Part shown: positions 7,677-16,216 of the stretch, piece by piece | Layout: each line of letters begins with the position of its first letter | How positions within the stretch are numbered: position 1 is the stretch's first letter | Program-made: the position numbers and the translations under genes | NCBI GenBank assembly: GCA_035653295.1 | Contig: DASRCB010000118.1 | Coordinates: forward strand, 1 to 36,744 | Reading direction: 5' to 3' | Source of the DNA: DASRCB01 sp035653295 | Lineage (GTDB): Bacteria > Acidobacteriota > Terriglobia > Bryobacterales > Bryobacteraceae | Length of the DNA: 36,744 nt | The notes under the pieces: generated by a model | Seen by the model: only the letters and a program-made list of their open reading frames with translations | Told to the model about the DNA's origin: nothing | Database searches by the model: none

Positions 7677-10115
7677 TTATCCGACCGGCTGCGGCTCAGG
7701 CTGAGCCAAAGGGTGCTTGTGTTTGCACTCCGCATTCGGGCACTGCGCCAACGGCCCCGCTTTGAGCCACTTCTCGATCAAATAGGGCGACCCGCAATCC
7801 GGGCACTTCTCCGGAATGGGCTTGCCCCAGGCCACGAAGGAGCAGTCCGGATAGCGATTGCACCCATAGAAGGTCTTGCCCCGTTTCGAACGCCGTTCGA
7901 CGATCTCGCCTTCGGAGCAGTCCGGGCACTTCACCCCGATGGTCTTCTGCTTGACGTACTTGCAGGTCGGGTAATTACTGCAGGCGGTAAACTCGCCGAA
8001 GCGCCCGTACTTCATGACCATGTTGCTGCCGCAATTGGGACACTTCTCGTCCAGCGGGACATCGGGCTTCTTCTGTTCGCCGCCGATCCGCTTGGTGGTC
8101 TTGCAGTCGGGATATCCCGAACAAGCGTAAAACGTGCCAAACCGGCCCTTTTTGAGCACCATTGGACGGCCGCAGTTCTCGCAATACTCTTCGGCATCCT
8201 GCTCGGTGAAGTCGGCCTTATCCACATCCGGCAGATCCACCGTGAGCTCGCGCGTGTTGGTGCACTCGGGATAGCCGGTGCAGGCAATAAAGCTTCCGTG
8301 CCGGCCCCACTTGATCACCATGGGCTTGCCGCACTTTTCGCAGTCCTTGCCGGTCGGCTTCTCCATGCGCTTGATGTCCGTCATGGTGCGCTCGGCGTTC
8401 TCGAGGTCCTTCTGGAACCTCTCGTAGAACTCGGCCATGGCCCTGCGCCAGTCCATCTTGCCTTCTTCGATCTCGTCCAGCTCCTCTTCCATTCGGGCCG
8501 TGTAGTTGACCTCGAACAGATCTCCGAAGCTTTCCAGCAGGAGGTCGGTCACCACCATTCCCAGCTCGGTAGGCGAGAACTTGCCGCCCTCCTTCTTTAC
8601 GTACTCGCGTTCCTGAATGGTGGACAGAATGGACGCGTATGTTGACGGCCTGCCGACGCCGTCCGCTTCCAGCTCCTTTACCAGCGTCGCCTCGGTGTAA
8701 CGCGGCGGTGGCTCGGTGAAGTGCTGCTCGGGCTCGATGGAACGGAAGCGGAGCTCTTCGCCTGCGGTCACCTGAGGGAGCCGGCTCTTCAGCTCCTCAT
8801 CGTCCTCGTCCCGCTGGTCCTTGCCTTCCTCATAAACCTCCAGGAAGCCCTTGAACTTTGGCACGCTGCCAGTGGCGCGGAACAGATACTTTGATCCGTC
8901 CTTCCCGTTCGCATTCACTTCTATAGTTGTCTGGTCGAATACCGCCGGCATCATCTGCGAAGCGACAAAGCGCATCCAGATCAGGCGGTAAAGCTTCAGC
9001 TCGTCTTCCTGCAGATATTTCGCTACCGCATCCGGCGTACGCTTCGGCGAGGATGGGCGAATCGCCTCGTGCGCGCCCTGTGCATCCTTACGGCTCTTAT
9101 AGAGGTTGGGGGTGTCCGGCCGGAAGTCGGCCCCATACCGCTCGGCGATCAGCTCGCGGACCTCATTCAGCGCCTCCTGCGAGACGTTCACTGAATCGGT
9201 ACGCATATAGGTGATCAGGCCGACGCTGCCCTCCGCCCCCAGTTCCACGCCCTCGTAAAGGCGCTGCGCGAGCATCATGGTTCGTTTCACGCTGAAGCGC
9301 AGCTTGCGCGCCGCTTCCTGCTGCAGGGTGGAGGTGATGAAGGGCGGAACGGGATTCCGCTTTTTCTCGCGCGTGGCCACCGACTGGACGATGTACTTCG
9401 CGTCCTGGAGCTGGCTGACGATATTGTCCGACGCGGCCTGGTCGGGGATCTCGATGTTCTCGTTGTCGCGCTTCGCCAGGTGCCCGGTGAGCACTGGCGG
9501 CTTTTTCGCGTTCAGGTGAACGTCGATCGTCCAGTACTCGCGCTTCTGGAAGGCGCGGATTTCGCGCTCGCGCTCAACAATCAGCCGCAGCGCCACGGTC
9601 TGCACGCGGCCGGCGGAAAGACCACGCCGCACTTTGTCCCACAGCAGCGGAGAGATCTTGTAACCCACCAGGCGATCGAGGATCCGCCGCGCCTGCTGCG
9701 CTTCGACCACATGCAGGTTTACGGTCCCGGGCTTCTCGAACGCCTTGCGCACAGCGGCCGCGGTGATCTCATTGAACATCACCCGGTAGATGGCTTTCGC
9801 ACCCTTCTTGCCGGAGCCGTCCAGTTCTTCCTGGAGGTGATAGCAGATGGCCTCGCCCTCGCGGTCGGGGTCGGCCGCAAGATACACCGAGTCCACGCTC
9901 TTGGCAGCCTGGCGGAGCTCCGTGATCAGCTTCTTCTTGCCTTCGATGATTTCGTAGCGCGGTTCGAAGTCGCGCTCCACATCGACTGCCAGGTCCTTTT
10001 TGGGGAGATCTTTGATATGCCCGAGCGACGCCTTGACGACGTACTGTTTGCCGAGATACTTACCGATCGTCTTCGCCTTCGTCGGCGATTCGACGATGAC
10101 GAGTGCTTTTGCCAT
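7677..10115 (-). CDS. topA: DNA topoisomerase I with five C-terminal zinc ribbons
   Basis: Type IA topoisomerase that relaxes negative supercoils. 812 residues. The TOPRIM domain shows 'IVESPTKAKTI' with Glu9 and the metal-binding 'ADPDREGEAI' (Asp82, Asp84, Glu86). The active-site Tyr303 lies in 'GLITYMRTDS'. 'GRPSTYASI' (about 488-496) is the usual IA landmark. The C-terminus carries five Cys4 ribbons, at about 592-618, 645-671, 692-718, 730-758 and 771-797, each with CxxC-type pairs. E. coli TopA has three such Cys4 fingers, so this tail is longer than the classic form. It follows dprA by 151 bp in the same direction, an order also common in Firmicutes. The ATG at 10115 is the natural start ('MAKALVIVESPTKAKTI'). 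Confidence 0.98.
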   Translation of the reverse strand: MAKALVIVESPTKAKTIGKYLGKQYVVKASLGHIKDLPKKDLAVDVERDFEPRYEIIEGKKKLITELRQAAKSVDSVYLAADPDREGEAICYHLQEELDGSGKKGAKAIYRVMFNEITAAAVRKAFEKPGTVNLHVVEAQQARRILDRLVGYKISPLLWDKVRRGLSAGRVQTVALRLIVEREREIRAFQKREYWTIDVHLNAKKPPVLTGHLAKRDNENIEIPDQAASDNIVSQLQDAKYIVQSVATREKKRNPVPPFITSTLQQEAARKLRFSVKRTMMLAQRLYEGVELGAEGSVGLITYMRTDSVNVSQEALNEVRELIAERYGADFRPDTPNLYKSRKDAQGAHEAIRPSSPKRTPDAVAKYLQEDELKLYRLIWMRFVASQMMPAVFDQTTIEVNANGKDGSKYLFRATGSVPKFKGFLEVYEEGKDQRDEDDEELKSRLPQVTAGEELRFRSIEPEQHFTEPPPRYTEATLVKELEADGVGRPSTYASILSTIQEREYVKKEGGKFSPTELGMVVTDLLLESFGDLFEVNYTARMEEELDEIEEGKMDWRRAMAEFYERFQKDLENAERTMTDIKRMEKPTGKDCEKCGKPMVIKWGRHGSFIACTGYPECTNTRELTVDLPDVDKADFTEQDAEEYCENCGRPMVLKKGRFGTFYACSGYPDCKTTKRIGGEQKKPDVPLDEKCPNCGSNMVMKYGRFGEFTACSNYPTCKYVKQKTIGVKCPDCSEGEIVERRSKRGKTFYGCNRYPDCSFVAWGKPIPEKCPDCGSPYLIEKWLKAGPLAQCPNAECKHKHPLAQPEPQPVG

Positions 10116-10266
10116 GTCTTATTTCCGTATGATTACCTACAGTCAAGGGAGATGAGCTGTCGACTGTGAGACTACCACATTCTGCGGCGATATCTTTGAT
10201 GACCGAACCGGGTTGAAGGATTCCTCGGCCCCGTCCGCCATCATAAAACTCATTGCTTGCAGCCAC

Positions 10267-11433
10267 TTACCATACCTTGACGTAATTTCGTCCGGGGAGT
10301 TGCCGGGCCAGCCCGGTCATCTCCAGTTCGAAGAGCGCGGCGATCACTTCGGACGAGGAGCAGGGCTCCATGAGTTCGAAGATCCGGTCCAGGTGGATAG
10401 CTTCATCCGCCCGCAGGCGCTGCAGGACATCCCGGGAAGCCTTCGATAACTCCAGCTTCGCTGCCTTATCTTCATCATTGGCCTCTTCCTCGCCGGGCAG
10501 GAGCCGCTGGACGCCGGCTGCGATCAGCCGCCGGCGGACCTCTGCCGGAAGCTCAACCACCACGTCGTTCCAATCCTGAACCAGCTTCGCGCCTTCCTTT
10601 ATGAGTAGATTCGGTCCCCAGCTCATCTTCGACATAATGCTGCCTGGGACGGCGAAAACCTCGCGCTCCTGCTCGGCCGCCATACGGGCGGTTATGGCCG
10701 AGCCGCTGTACTGGGCGCCTTCCACCACGAGCACCCCTACGCTCATCCCGCTGATGATCCGATTGCGCACCGGAAAGTTCTGCGGATACGCCGGCGCTCC
10801 CATGGGGAACTCGGAAATCAGCAATCCCTTCTCGGCGATCTCGGCCGCCAGCTTGCGATTCTCGGCGGGATAGATATTGTCGACCCCGCAGCCGAACACG
10901 GCCACCGTCTTTCCGTCTGCCGCGAGCGCGCTCTTGTGGGCGGTGGTGTCAATGCCACGAGCCATGCCGCTGACGATGGTCAGGCCGGCGCGCGCCAGAT
11001 CGGCCGAGAGCCGTTCGGCCGCGGCAACGCCATAGGGCGTCGGACGGCGGGTCCCCACCACCCCGAGCAGAATGGACTGCAGCAACTCTACCCGCCCTCG
11101 CGCGAACAGCAGCACCGGTGGGTCGAAGACCTCGCGCAGCGCCGCCGGGTAACGCGGATCGGTGAGCGGAATTACCTGGGCCTCGGCAGCGCGGACCTTC
11201 TCCTGCTGGCTGATGGCGTCATCGAAGGTGCACCCGCTGGCGATGCTGCGCGCCACGCTGCCGGCGAGCCCGGCGCCCTCCAGCTCTGAGACCGAGGCTC
11301 GAAACGCGGCGACCGGCGTCCCAAACTGGCGCACCAACTGGCCCGCTTTGCGCGTACCCAGGCCAGGCACGAGAATCAGGGCCAGCCAGTGCAGTTCCTC
11401 TTCCGCAGTCAGCAGGTCGACGGCAGCGCTCAT
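10267..11433 (-). CDS. dprA: DNA-processing protein DprA/Smf
   Basis: Loads RecA on incoming single-stranded DNA during natural transformation. About 388 residues from ATG 11433. It has an N-terminal HhH/SAM-like region ('LVPGLGTRKAGQLVRQFG'), then the Rossmann-type Smf domain with 'GTRRPTPYG', 'IVSGMARGIDTTAHKSAL', 'GKTVAVFGCGVDNIYPAENRKL', 'LLISEFPMGAPAYPQNFPVRNRIISG' and 'VVEGAQYSGSAITARMAAEQEREVFAVPG'. A C-terminal winged-helix (DML1-like) follows from about residue 320. The frame stays open to 11484; the upstream start would add a 17-residue extension without similarity, so 11433 is preferred, although neither start has a strong ribosome site. Divergent from the response-regulator gene. 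Confidence 0.95.
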   Translation of the reverse strand: MSAAVDLLTAEEELHWLALILVPGLGTRKAGQLVRQFGTPVAAFRASVSELEGAGLAGSVARSIASGCTFDDAISQQEKVRAAEAQVIPLTDPRYPAALREVFDPPVLLFARGRVELLQSILLGVVGTRRPTPYGVAAAERLSADLARAGLTIVSGMARGIDTTAHKSALAADGKTVAVFGCGVDNIYPAENRKLAAEIAEKGLLISEFPMGAPAYPQNFPVRNRIISGMSVGVLVVEGAQYSGSAITARMAAEQEREVFAVPGSIMSKMSWGPNLLIKEGAKLVQDWNDVVVELPAEVRRRLIAAGVQRLLPGEEEANDEDKAAKLELSKASRDVLQRLRADEAIHLDRIFELMEPCSSSEVIAALFELEMTGLARQLPGRNYVKVW

Positions 11434-11538
11434 TCCAAAGGGGATGTGCGACCAGCGGCCCCGATTTCTCACCACCAGAAACAACTTCCCGGACAGCGCG
11501 TCTTACCGTTAGCGCACACAGGCTCCAAAGCCCGAAGT

Positions 11539-12012
11539 ATGAAAGCCCGCCCGACGAGCGACAAACCGATCCAAATCCTGCTGGTCGAGGACAATCCCGG
11601 CGATGTGCGCCTCACCATGGAGGCGCTGAAGGACACCGGATTCCCGGCGCAGGTAAGCATCGCCAGGGACGGAGTGGAGGCGATGGATTTCCTGCTGCGG
11701 CGCAATGGGCATGGGGACGCGCCGGCGCCCGATCTGATTCTTCTGGATTTGAATCTGCCGCGCAAGAACGGCCGGGAGTTGCTTGTGGAAATCAAGGAGA
11801 TGCCCGAGTTGCGCCGCATACCGGTGATGATCCTGTCCACGTCCCGCTCCGAGGCGGATATCGCCTTCTCTTACGACCACCACGCCAATTGCTACATCCA
11901 CAAACCGATGGAGTTCGAAAGCTACTTTGACGTAGTGCAGTCGATCGAACGCTTCTGGTGCGGCATCGCCTCGTTGCCTGGCCGTTCCGCCGCACGCCGC
12001 GCCGCCAGTTGA
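11539..12012 (+). CDS. Stand-alone response regulator (Rcp1-like REC domain)
   Basis: A 157-residue single-domain receiver. Visible: the acidic pair Glu17-Asp18 in 'ILLVEDNPGDVRLTMEAL', phospho-acceptor Asp70 in 'LILLDLNLPRKNGRELL', Ser100 in 'VMILSTSRSEADI', and Lys122 in 'NCYIHKPMEFESYF'. The 'EDNPGD' and 'LNLPRKNG' wording is typical of the Rcp1 group that partners with phytochrome-type or multi-sensor histidine kinases. No DNA-binding output domain follows the receiver, so it presumably relays a signal through protein contacts. No kinase gene is adjacent. The start at ATG 11539 leaves about ten residues ahead of the REC domain; the longer frame to 11389 is antisense to dprA. Confidence 0.92.
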   Translation: MKARPTSDKPIQILLVEDNPGDVRLTMEALKDTGFPAQVSIARDGVEAMDFLLRRNGHGDAPAPDLILLDLNLPRKNGRELLVEIKEMPELRRIPVMILSTSRSEADIAFSYDHHANCYIHKPMEFESYFDVVQSIERFWCGIASLPGRSAARRAAS

Positions 12013-12104
12013 TCGGCGCGACGTTAGCCTGCCGCGGCACCCGGTAATCTGTGCGAAGATGATAAGCCGATGCTGTTCCCTGCCCGGCTGAAGGAGCGCG
12101 CCTG

Positions 12105-12395
12105 ATGGGCATGCCAGCGGCGCGCATGGGTGACCTGACCGCGCACGGCGGTACGATCGTGCTGGGATACCCGACCGTGCTCATCGAAGGCATGCCGGCG
12201 GCGCGCGTAACCGACATGCATGTGTGTCCGATGGTTACGGGCGTGGTGCCGCACGTGGGCGGTCCAATTTTGCCGCCGTGCGCCATTACGGTATTGACCG
12301 GAGGCCTGCCCCAGGCGCGGGTCACGGATATGGCCGTCTGCGTCGGGCCTCCGGACGTGATCGTGATAGGCGCGTTCACTGTGCTGGTGGGCTAG
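12105..12395 (+). CDS. PAAR-domain spike-tip protein (orphan)
   Basis: A 96-residue protein consisting of one PAAR domain: 'GMPAARMGDLTAHGG', 'VLIEGMPAARVTDMHVCPM', 'GGLPQARVTDMAVCVGPPDVIVIGAFTVLVG'. His and Cys residues at the expected places can hold the zinc ion at the cone tip. PAAR proteins cap the VgrG or contractile-injection spike of type VI secretion and related systems. AAGGAG lies 8 nt before the ATG. No VgrG, Hcp, sheath or effector gene is near, and the protein has no toxin extension, so it is a bare tip whose partner machine must be elsewhere in the genome. Confidence 0.9.
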   Translation: MGMPAARMGDLTAHGGTIVLGYPTVLIEGMPAARVTDMHVCPMVTGVVPHVGGPILPPCAITVLTGGLPQARVTDMAVCVGPPDVIVIGAFTVLVG

Positions 12396-12413
12396 CGCGC
12401 GGAGGCGTTCAAA

Positions 12414-13727
12414 ATGAGTAATCTTGCGATTCTGGGCGGAACTCCCGTGCGCCGGGTAGCCTTTCAGCCCTGGCCGCAATACCGGACGAGCGATGCGGAC
12501 CGTCTGCAGCAGGTGCTGGAGAGCCGCCACTGGGGCGGGTTCCCGGTTCCCAGCCGCTATGCGGGTGAGTTTGCGGAGCGGTTCGCAGCCCTCCAGGGGG
12601 CGCGCTACGGCCTGTGTGTCGCGAATGGGACCATCGCTCTGGTCATTGCGCTGCAGGCCGCCGGCGTCCGCTTCGGGGACGAGGTGATCGTGCCGGCCTA
12701 TACCTGGGACGGCACCGCCATCGCCGTGCTCATGGCCGGTGCGATTCCGATATTCGCCGACGTCGATCCGGATACCTACTGCCTGGATCCGAAGTCGGTG
12801 GAGCGCGCCATCACCCCGCGCACGCGCGCGATCATGCCGGTGCATCTGGCCATGCGCTTCGCCGACATGGATGCGCTGGCGGACCTGGCTCAGCAGCACA
12901 ATCTGAAAGTGATCGAGGATTGCGCCCACGCCCACGGCGGCAGCTACAAGGGCCGTGGCGCCGGCTCGATGGGCGATCTGGGCGCGTTCAGCTTTCAGGA
13001 GAGCAAAATCATGACCGCGGGCGAAGGCGGAATGGTGATCACGTCAAGCCTGCAGTATTACGAGCACCTGCAGTCCACCGTGAACTGCGGGCGCGCCAGC
13101 CTGACCGACAAGTATCATCAGCGCGTGCTGGGGGGAAATTACCGGATGACGGAATTTCAGGCGGCGATGCTGGTGGGCCAGCTGGAAATGCTGCCGGAAT
13201 TCGCGCGCAGGCGGGCCGACGCCGCGGCGCGGCTGAGCCGTGAACTGGAGGGGATCGATTCGGTGCGGCCGCTGCCGCCGCAGGACGAGATCACCCAGGA
13301 CACCATTTATTGCTACCTCTTTCAGTACCGGCCGGAAGTGCCGCGCGTAAGCCGTGATTTGTTCGTGGCGGCGCTCGATGCGGAAGGAATTCCCTGTGAC
13401 GGGCGGTTTTATGAGCCCGTATATCGCAGCGATTTATTCTACGCGACGCCCGAAAATTCGCCGCAGCTGACCGTGGGCCGTGAAGCGCCGGTGGATTATT
13501 CCGCCGTGCAGTGTACCGTGTCGGAGCGAGCCGCTTACGAGGAGGCTGTCTGGCTGCCGCAGTTTCTGCTGATCGGCGGCGATCGTGATGTCGACGACAT
13601 CATCGAAGCCGTGGCCAAGGTCTCCGCTGGCCTCGATGAACTGGCTTCCGCGGACCCCTCCCTCGCCGGTGTGAAGGCCATGGGCCGGGCGCAACGGGCG
13701 CGGCACGAGCGACAGAAGAATTATTAA
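12414..13727 (+). CDS. DegT/DnrJ/EryC1-family PLP aminotransferase
   Basis: 437 residues, fold-type I PLP enzyme of the sugar/AHBA aminotransferase family. Landmarks: 'LCVANGTIALVIALQAAGV' (residues ~67-85), 'VIVPAYTWDGTAIAVLMAGA', 'IFADVDPDTYCLDP', Asp169 in 'VIEDCAHAHGGSYKGR', and the PLP Lys198 in 'FSFQESKIMTAGEGGMVIT'. Members usually transfer an amino group from Glu to a keto-sugar or make AHBA-like aromatics. No nucleotide-sugar genes are adjacent, so the substrate is open. A GGAGG motif precedes the ATG by 8 nt. It lies 18 bp after the PAAR gene in the same direction, which may reflect co-transcription. Confidence 0.93.
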   Translation: MSNLAILGGTPVRRVAFQPWPQYRTSDADRLQQVLESRHWGGFPVPSRYAGEFAERFAALQGARYGLCVANGTIALVIALQAAGVRFGDEVIVPAYTWDGTAIAVLMAGAIPIFADVDPDTYCLDPKSVERAITPRTRAIMPVHLAMRFADMDALADLAQQHNLKVIEDCAHAHGGSYKGRGAGSMGDLGAFSFQESKIMTAGEGGMVITSSLQYYEHLQSTVNCGRASLTDKYHQRVLGGNYRMTEFQAAMLVGQLEMLPEFARRRADAAARLSRELEGIDSVRPLPPQDEITQDTIYCYLFQYRPEVPRVSRDLFVAALDAEGIPCDGRFYEPVYRSDLFYATPENSPQLTVGREAPVDYSAVQCTVSERAAYEEAVWLPQFLLIGGDRDVDDIIEAVAKVSAGLDELASADPSLAGVKAMGRAQRARHERQKNY

Positions 13728-13748
13728 GCGCCGCCGGGGAGAACGAAA

Positions 13749-13788
13749 GCGGGCCCGGGAGGCATCCCTTTAGCCATTACAGGCCCGC
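13749..13788. terminator. Inverted repeat after the DegT gene
   Basis: GCGGGCC (13749-13755) pairs with GGCCCGC (13782-13788) across a 26-nt loop, starting 22 nt after the aminotransferase stop codon. The rest of the 227-bp convergent gap (13728-13954) shows no convincing gene. The arms are the same 7-mers as those of the hairpin at 2953-2969. Confidence 0.4.
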
Positions 13789-13954
13789 AAGTGCATCAAG
13801 TTACGGGAGGAACATCGGAGGTGCAGGAACAAGCATAAACGGAAAGTACTGGTTCTGTTTCGGCGCAAGTGGGGAGGGCTGATCCCGGATTTCTCCGAGA
13901 GCCACACCCAACCTAACACCGCGGCGCTCTCCCGGGCTCGCGCCGGATGCAGAA

Positions 13955-14740
13955 TCACCGATTGCGCCAGCAGGGTGGACGCTTTTCGAGGAATGCAGCG
14001 ATGCCTTCCTGCGCGTCGTCGGCCAGCCCGTTCACGGTCATGACCTGTTTGGCGTACTCGTATGCTTGGGGCTGCGGAAGGTCGATTTGACGGTAGAAGG
14101 CCTGCTTGCCGGTTCCGACGGTATAGCCGCTGGCCCAGGCAATTCGCTCGGCAAGCGCTCGCGTTTCGGAATCGAGGGAATCAGCCGGCACGGCGCGGTT
14201 AACAAGCCCCCATTCTGCGGCAGTGCGAGCTTCGATTGAATTTCCAGTGAGCAGCATCTCCATTGCGCGTTTACGGCCGATGGCGCGTGTGAGGGCCACC
14301 ATCGGCGTGGTGCAGAACAGGCCGATGCGTACGCCCGGTGTCGCGAACGTGGCGCCCTCGGCGGCAATTGCCAGGTCGCAGGAGGCGACGAGCTGGCAGC
14401 CAGCCGCCGTCGCCATGCCCTGCACGCGGGCAATCACCGGCTGCGGAACGCGCTGAATGGTTTCCATCAGCCTGGTGCAGACATCGAAAATGCGGGCCTG
14501 CTCATCCAGGCCGGCGCCGCGCAATTCCGAAAGATCATGGCCCGAACAGAATACGGATCCGGCGGCGGCGAGGATTACGGCACGAATCTCCGTGCGCGCC
14601 GCGGTTCGCTCCAGCTCGGCGATGAGATCGCGCATGAGCGCAAGCGACAGCGCGTTGCGGCGCTCGGGACGGTTCAGGGTGATGGTTGCGATGGCTGAAT
14701 CGCAGGCCGTGAGCAGATGGTCCGCGGCGGCGGAGATCAT
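13955..14740 (-). CDS. Crotonase-fold protein (ECHDC3-like), last gene of the his operon
   Basis: 261 residues of the enoyl-CoA hydratase/isomerase family. It shows 'ATITLNRPERRNALSLAL', the oxyanion-hole segments 'VFCSGHDLSELRGAG' (about 64-76) and 'GMATAAGCQLVASCDLAIAAE' (about 108-128), and a C-terminal helix region. The two catalytic glutamates of true enoyl-CoA hydratases are not conserved: the first position is Gln116 and the second lies in 'TPGVRIGLFCTTP'. It is therefore probably not a standard hydratase and resembles the ECHDC3-like branch. It sits 19 bp behind hisA with its own strong AGGAGG site, so it is likely the promoter-distal gene of the histidine operon or an independent cistron read with it. 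No link to histidine synthesis is known. Confidence 0.9.
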   Translation of the reverse strand: MISAAADHLLTACDSAIATITLNRPERRNALSLALMRDLIAELERTAARTEIRAVILAAAGSVFCSGHDLSELRGAGLDEQARIFDVCTRLMETIQRVPQPVIARVQGMATAAGCQLVASCDLAIAAEGATFATPGVRIGLFCTTPMVALTRAIGRKRAMEMLLTGNSIEARTAAEWGLVNRAVPADSLDSETRALAERIAWASGYTVGTGKQAFYRQIDLPQPQAYEYAKQVMTVNGLADDAQEGIAAFLEKRPPCWRNR

Positions 14741-14759
14741 GAGGAAACTCCTCCTGAAC

Positions 14760-15455
14760 TCAGGTTAACTGCTGGAGATGTTGCATGCGCGCCAGCTCTG
14801 CGAGATCGAGTTTACCGGTGTAAATGGCCATGCCCAGCGCTGCGTTCACGCCCATCCGCTGGAGCTCTCGGATTTCATCAAGGGTGGTAATGCCGCCCGC
14901 GGCGGTCACTTCCAGCGACGTGCGGGCGCGGAGCCGCCGAAACCACTCCAGATCGGTGCCCTCCATCATGCCTTCTTTGTCCACGTAGGTGCACAGGAAT
15001 CCGGAGCAGCGGGACTCGAAGCGCTGGAGCACCTGCTCGGCTGTGAAGTCGGTCGCCTCCCGCCAGCCTTTGACCACGATACGGCCGCCTTTCGAATCGA
15101 GGGCGACGATGACCCGCTCCCGGCCCACCGCAGCGACTATTTCGTCCAGCGCGGGCGTAAATGCGGCAGTGCCGACGATCACCCGCCAGGCGCCCTGGTC
15201 GATCAGCGCGCGCGCGCGTTCCGCCGATCGCACGCCGCCGCCAACGCGGCACTTTGCGCGGGAAGCGAGCAGGGCGACGAGATCGTCGTTGGCGCCGTTG
15301 CCGATGGCGGCGTCGAGGTCGATCACCTGGATCTCGGGGAACCCGGCGAAGCGCTCGAGCATCGCCACGGGCGCGTCGCCTTCAAGCGCCTTCTCGCGGC
15401 CCTGCACGAGTTGCACCACCTTGCCCCCCATCAGGTCGATGCAGGGAATGATCAC
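14760..15455 (-). CDS. hisA: Phosphoribosylformimino-AICAR ribotide isomerase
   Basis: A (beta/alpha)8 barrel that isomerises ProFAR to PRFAR, step four of histidine synthesis. 231 residues from the GTG at 15455. The two catalytic aspartates are visible: Asp7 in 'VIIPCIDLMGGKVVQL' and Asp120 in 'VIVALDSKGGRIVVKG'. Phosphate-binding loops are 'CRVGGGVRSAERA' and 'VTAAGGITTLDEI'. The start is fixed by context: GTG overlaps the hisF stop as GTGA, the same junction seen elsewhere in this operon. A longer frame to 15482 would reach further into hisF and is not needed. The sequence is a rather divergent HisA, with 'PCID' where 'PAID' is usual. Confidence 0.95.
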   Translation of the reverse strand: MIIPCIDLMGGKVVQLVQGREKALEGDAPVAMLERFAGFPEIQVIDLDAAIGNGANDDLVALLASRAKCRVGGGVRSAERARALIDQGAWRVIVGTAAFTPALDEIVAAVGRERVIVALDSKGGRIVVKGWREATDFTAEQVLQRFESRCSGFLCTYVDKEGMMEGTDLEWFRRLRARTSLEVTAAGGITTLDEIRELQRMGVNAALGMAIYTGKLDLAELARMQHLQQLT

Positions 15456-16216
15456 GTCGCGGGCCTCACGGGAACGTCGCACGCCCGCAGGTAGCTCTTG
15501 AGATCGCTCACTGTGTACGTGCCGTAATGGAATATGGACGCGGCCAGGGCGGCGTCGGCGCAGCCTTCCGTGAGTACGCGGCTGAAGTGCTCAGGTTTGC
15601 CGGCGCCTCCGGAGGCAATAACAGGAATATGCGTCGCGTGCGAGACGGCCGCGGTAAGCGCACAATCGAAACCGGTTTGCACGCCGTCCGTATCCATGGA
15701 GGTCAGCAGGATCTCGCCCGCGCCGAGCGCCTCGCCGTCGCGGGCCCATTGGATGGCATCGATGCCTTCATCATCGCGACCGCCGCGCGTGTACACGTTC
15801 CACCCGCCCGAACCGTTGGCGCGCGCATCGATGGCCAGCACTACAGCCTGCGCGCCGAACTCTTCGCTCAGCTCCCGAATCAACTCCGGTCGGCGCACCG
15901 CTGCGGTGTTCACGCTCACCTTGTCCGCCCCGGACATCAGGATTTCTCGCGCGTCCGCAACCGACCGGATGCCGCCGCCCACGGTAAGCGGGATAAATAC
16001 CCGGCGCGCGGTGCGGGCCACAACGTCGGCCATGATGTGGCGCGCGTCGCTGGAGGCGGTGATATCAAGAAAGACCAGTTCGTCGGCGCCCTGGTCGTTA
16101 TAGCGCCCGGCGAGTTCGACCGGGTCACCGGCATCGCGCAGCTTGACGAAATTAACGCCCTTCACCACCCGGCCGGCGGTCACGTCGAGACAGGGGATAA
16201 TGCGTTTCGCGAGCAC
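15452..16216 (-). CDS. hisF: Imidazole glycerol phosphate synthase, cyclase subunit
   Basis: 254 residues; combines with HisH to turn PRFAR plus ammonia into imidazole glycerol phosphate and AICAR. It opens with 'LAKRIIPCLDV' holding catalytic Asp11; the second catalytic Asp130 is in 'VVLAIDARANGSGGWNVYTRGG'. Phosphate loops are 'IPLTVGGGIRSV' and 'PVIASGGAGKPEHF'. The start is GTG, and its first base is the last base of the hisH TAG stop codon (TAGTG), so translation is coupled. Length and motifs are fully canonical. Confidence 0.98.
   Translation of the reverse strand: MLAKRIIPCLDVTAGRVVKGVNFVKLRDAGDPVELAGRYNDQGADELVFLDITASSDARHIMADVVARTARRVFIPLTVGGGIRSVADAREILMSGADKVSVNTAAVRRPELIRELSEEFGAQAVVLAIDARANGSGGWNVYTRGGRDDEGIDAIQWARDGEALGAGEILLTSMDTDGVQTGFDCALTAAVSHATHIPVIASGGAGKPEHFSRVLTEGCADAALAASIFHYGTYTVSDLKSYLRACDVPVRPAT

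Noticed and set aside
10116..10266. Promoter (TTGACT with AATAAG) just before topA
   Set aside because: The spacing would place the start inside the topA coding region, so the pair cannot be the topA promoter as read; no better candidate was clear.
13790..13830. Purine-rich stretch with GGGAGG and GGAGG after the DegT gene, suspected to be a second copy of the 24320 element
   Set aside because: Apart from short GGAGG cores, which are common, there is no shared structure, no promoter and no extended match to the 16S tail.
13770..13958. 62-codon minus-strand ORF starting with a GTGA overlap at the crotonase stop codon
   Set aside because: The junction matches the his-operon style, but the residues look random, it runs through an inverted repeat, and no ribosome site or domain is visible. 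GTGA at a stop codon arises easily by chance.
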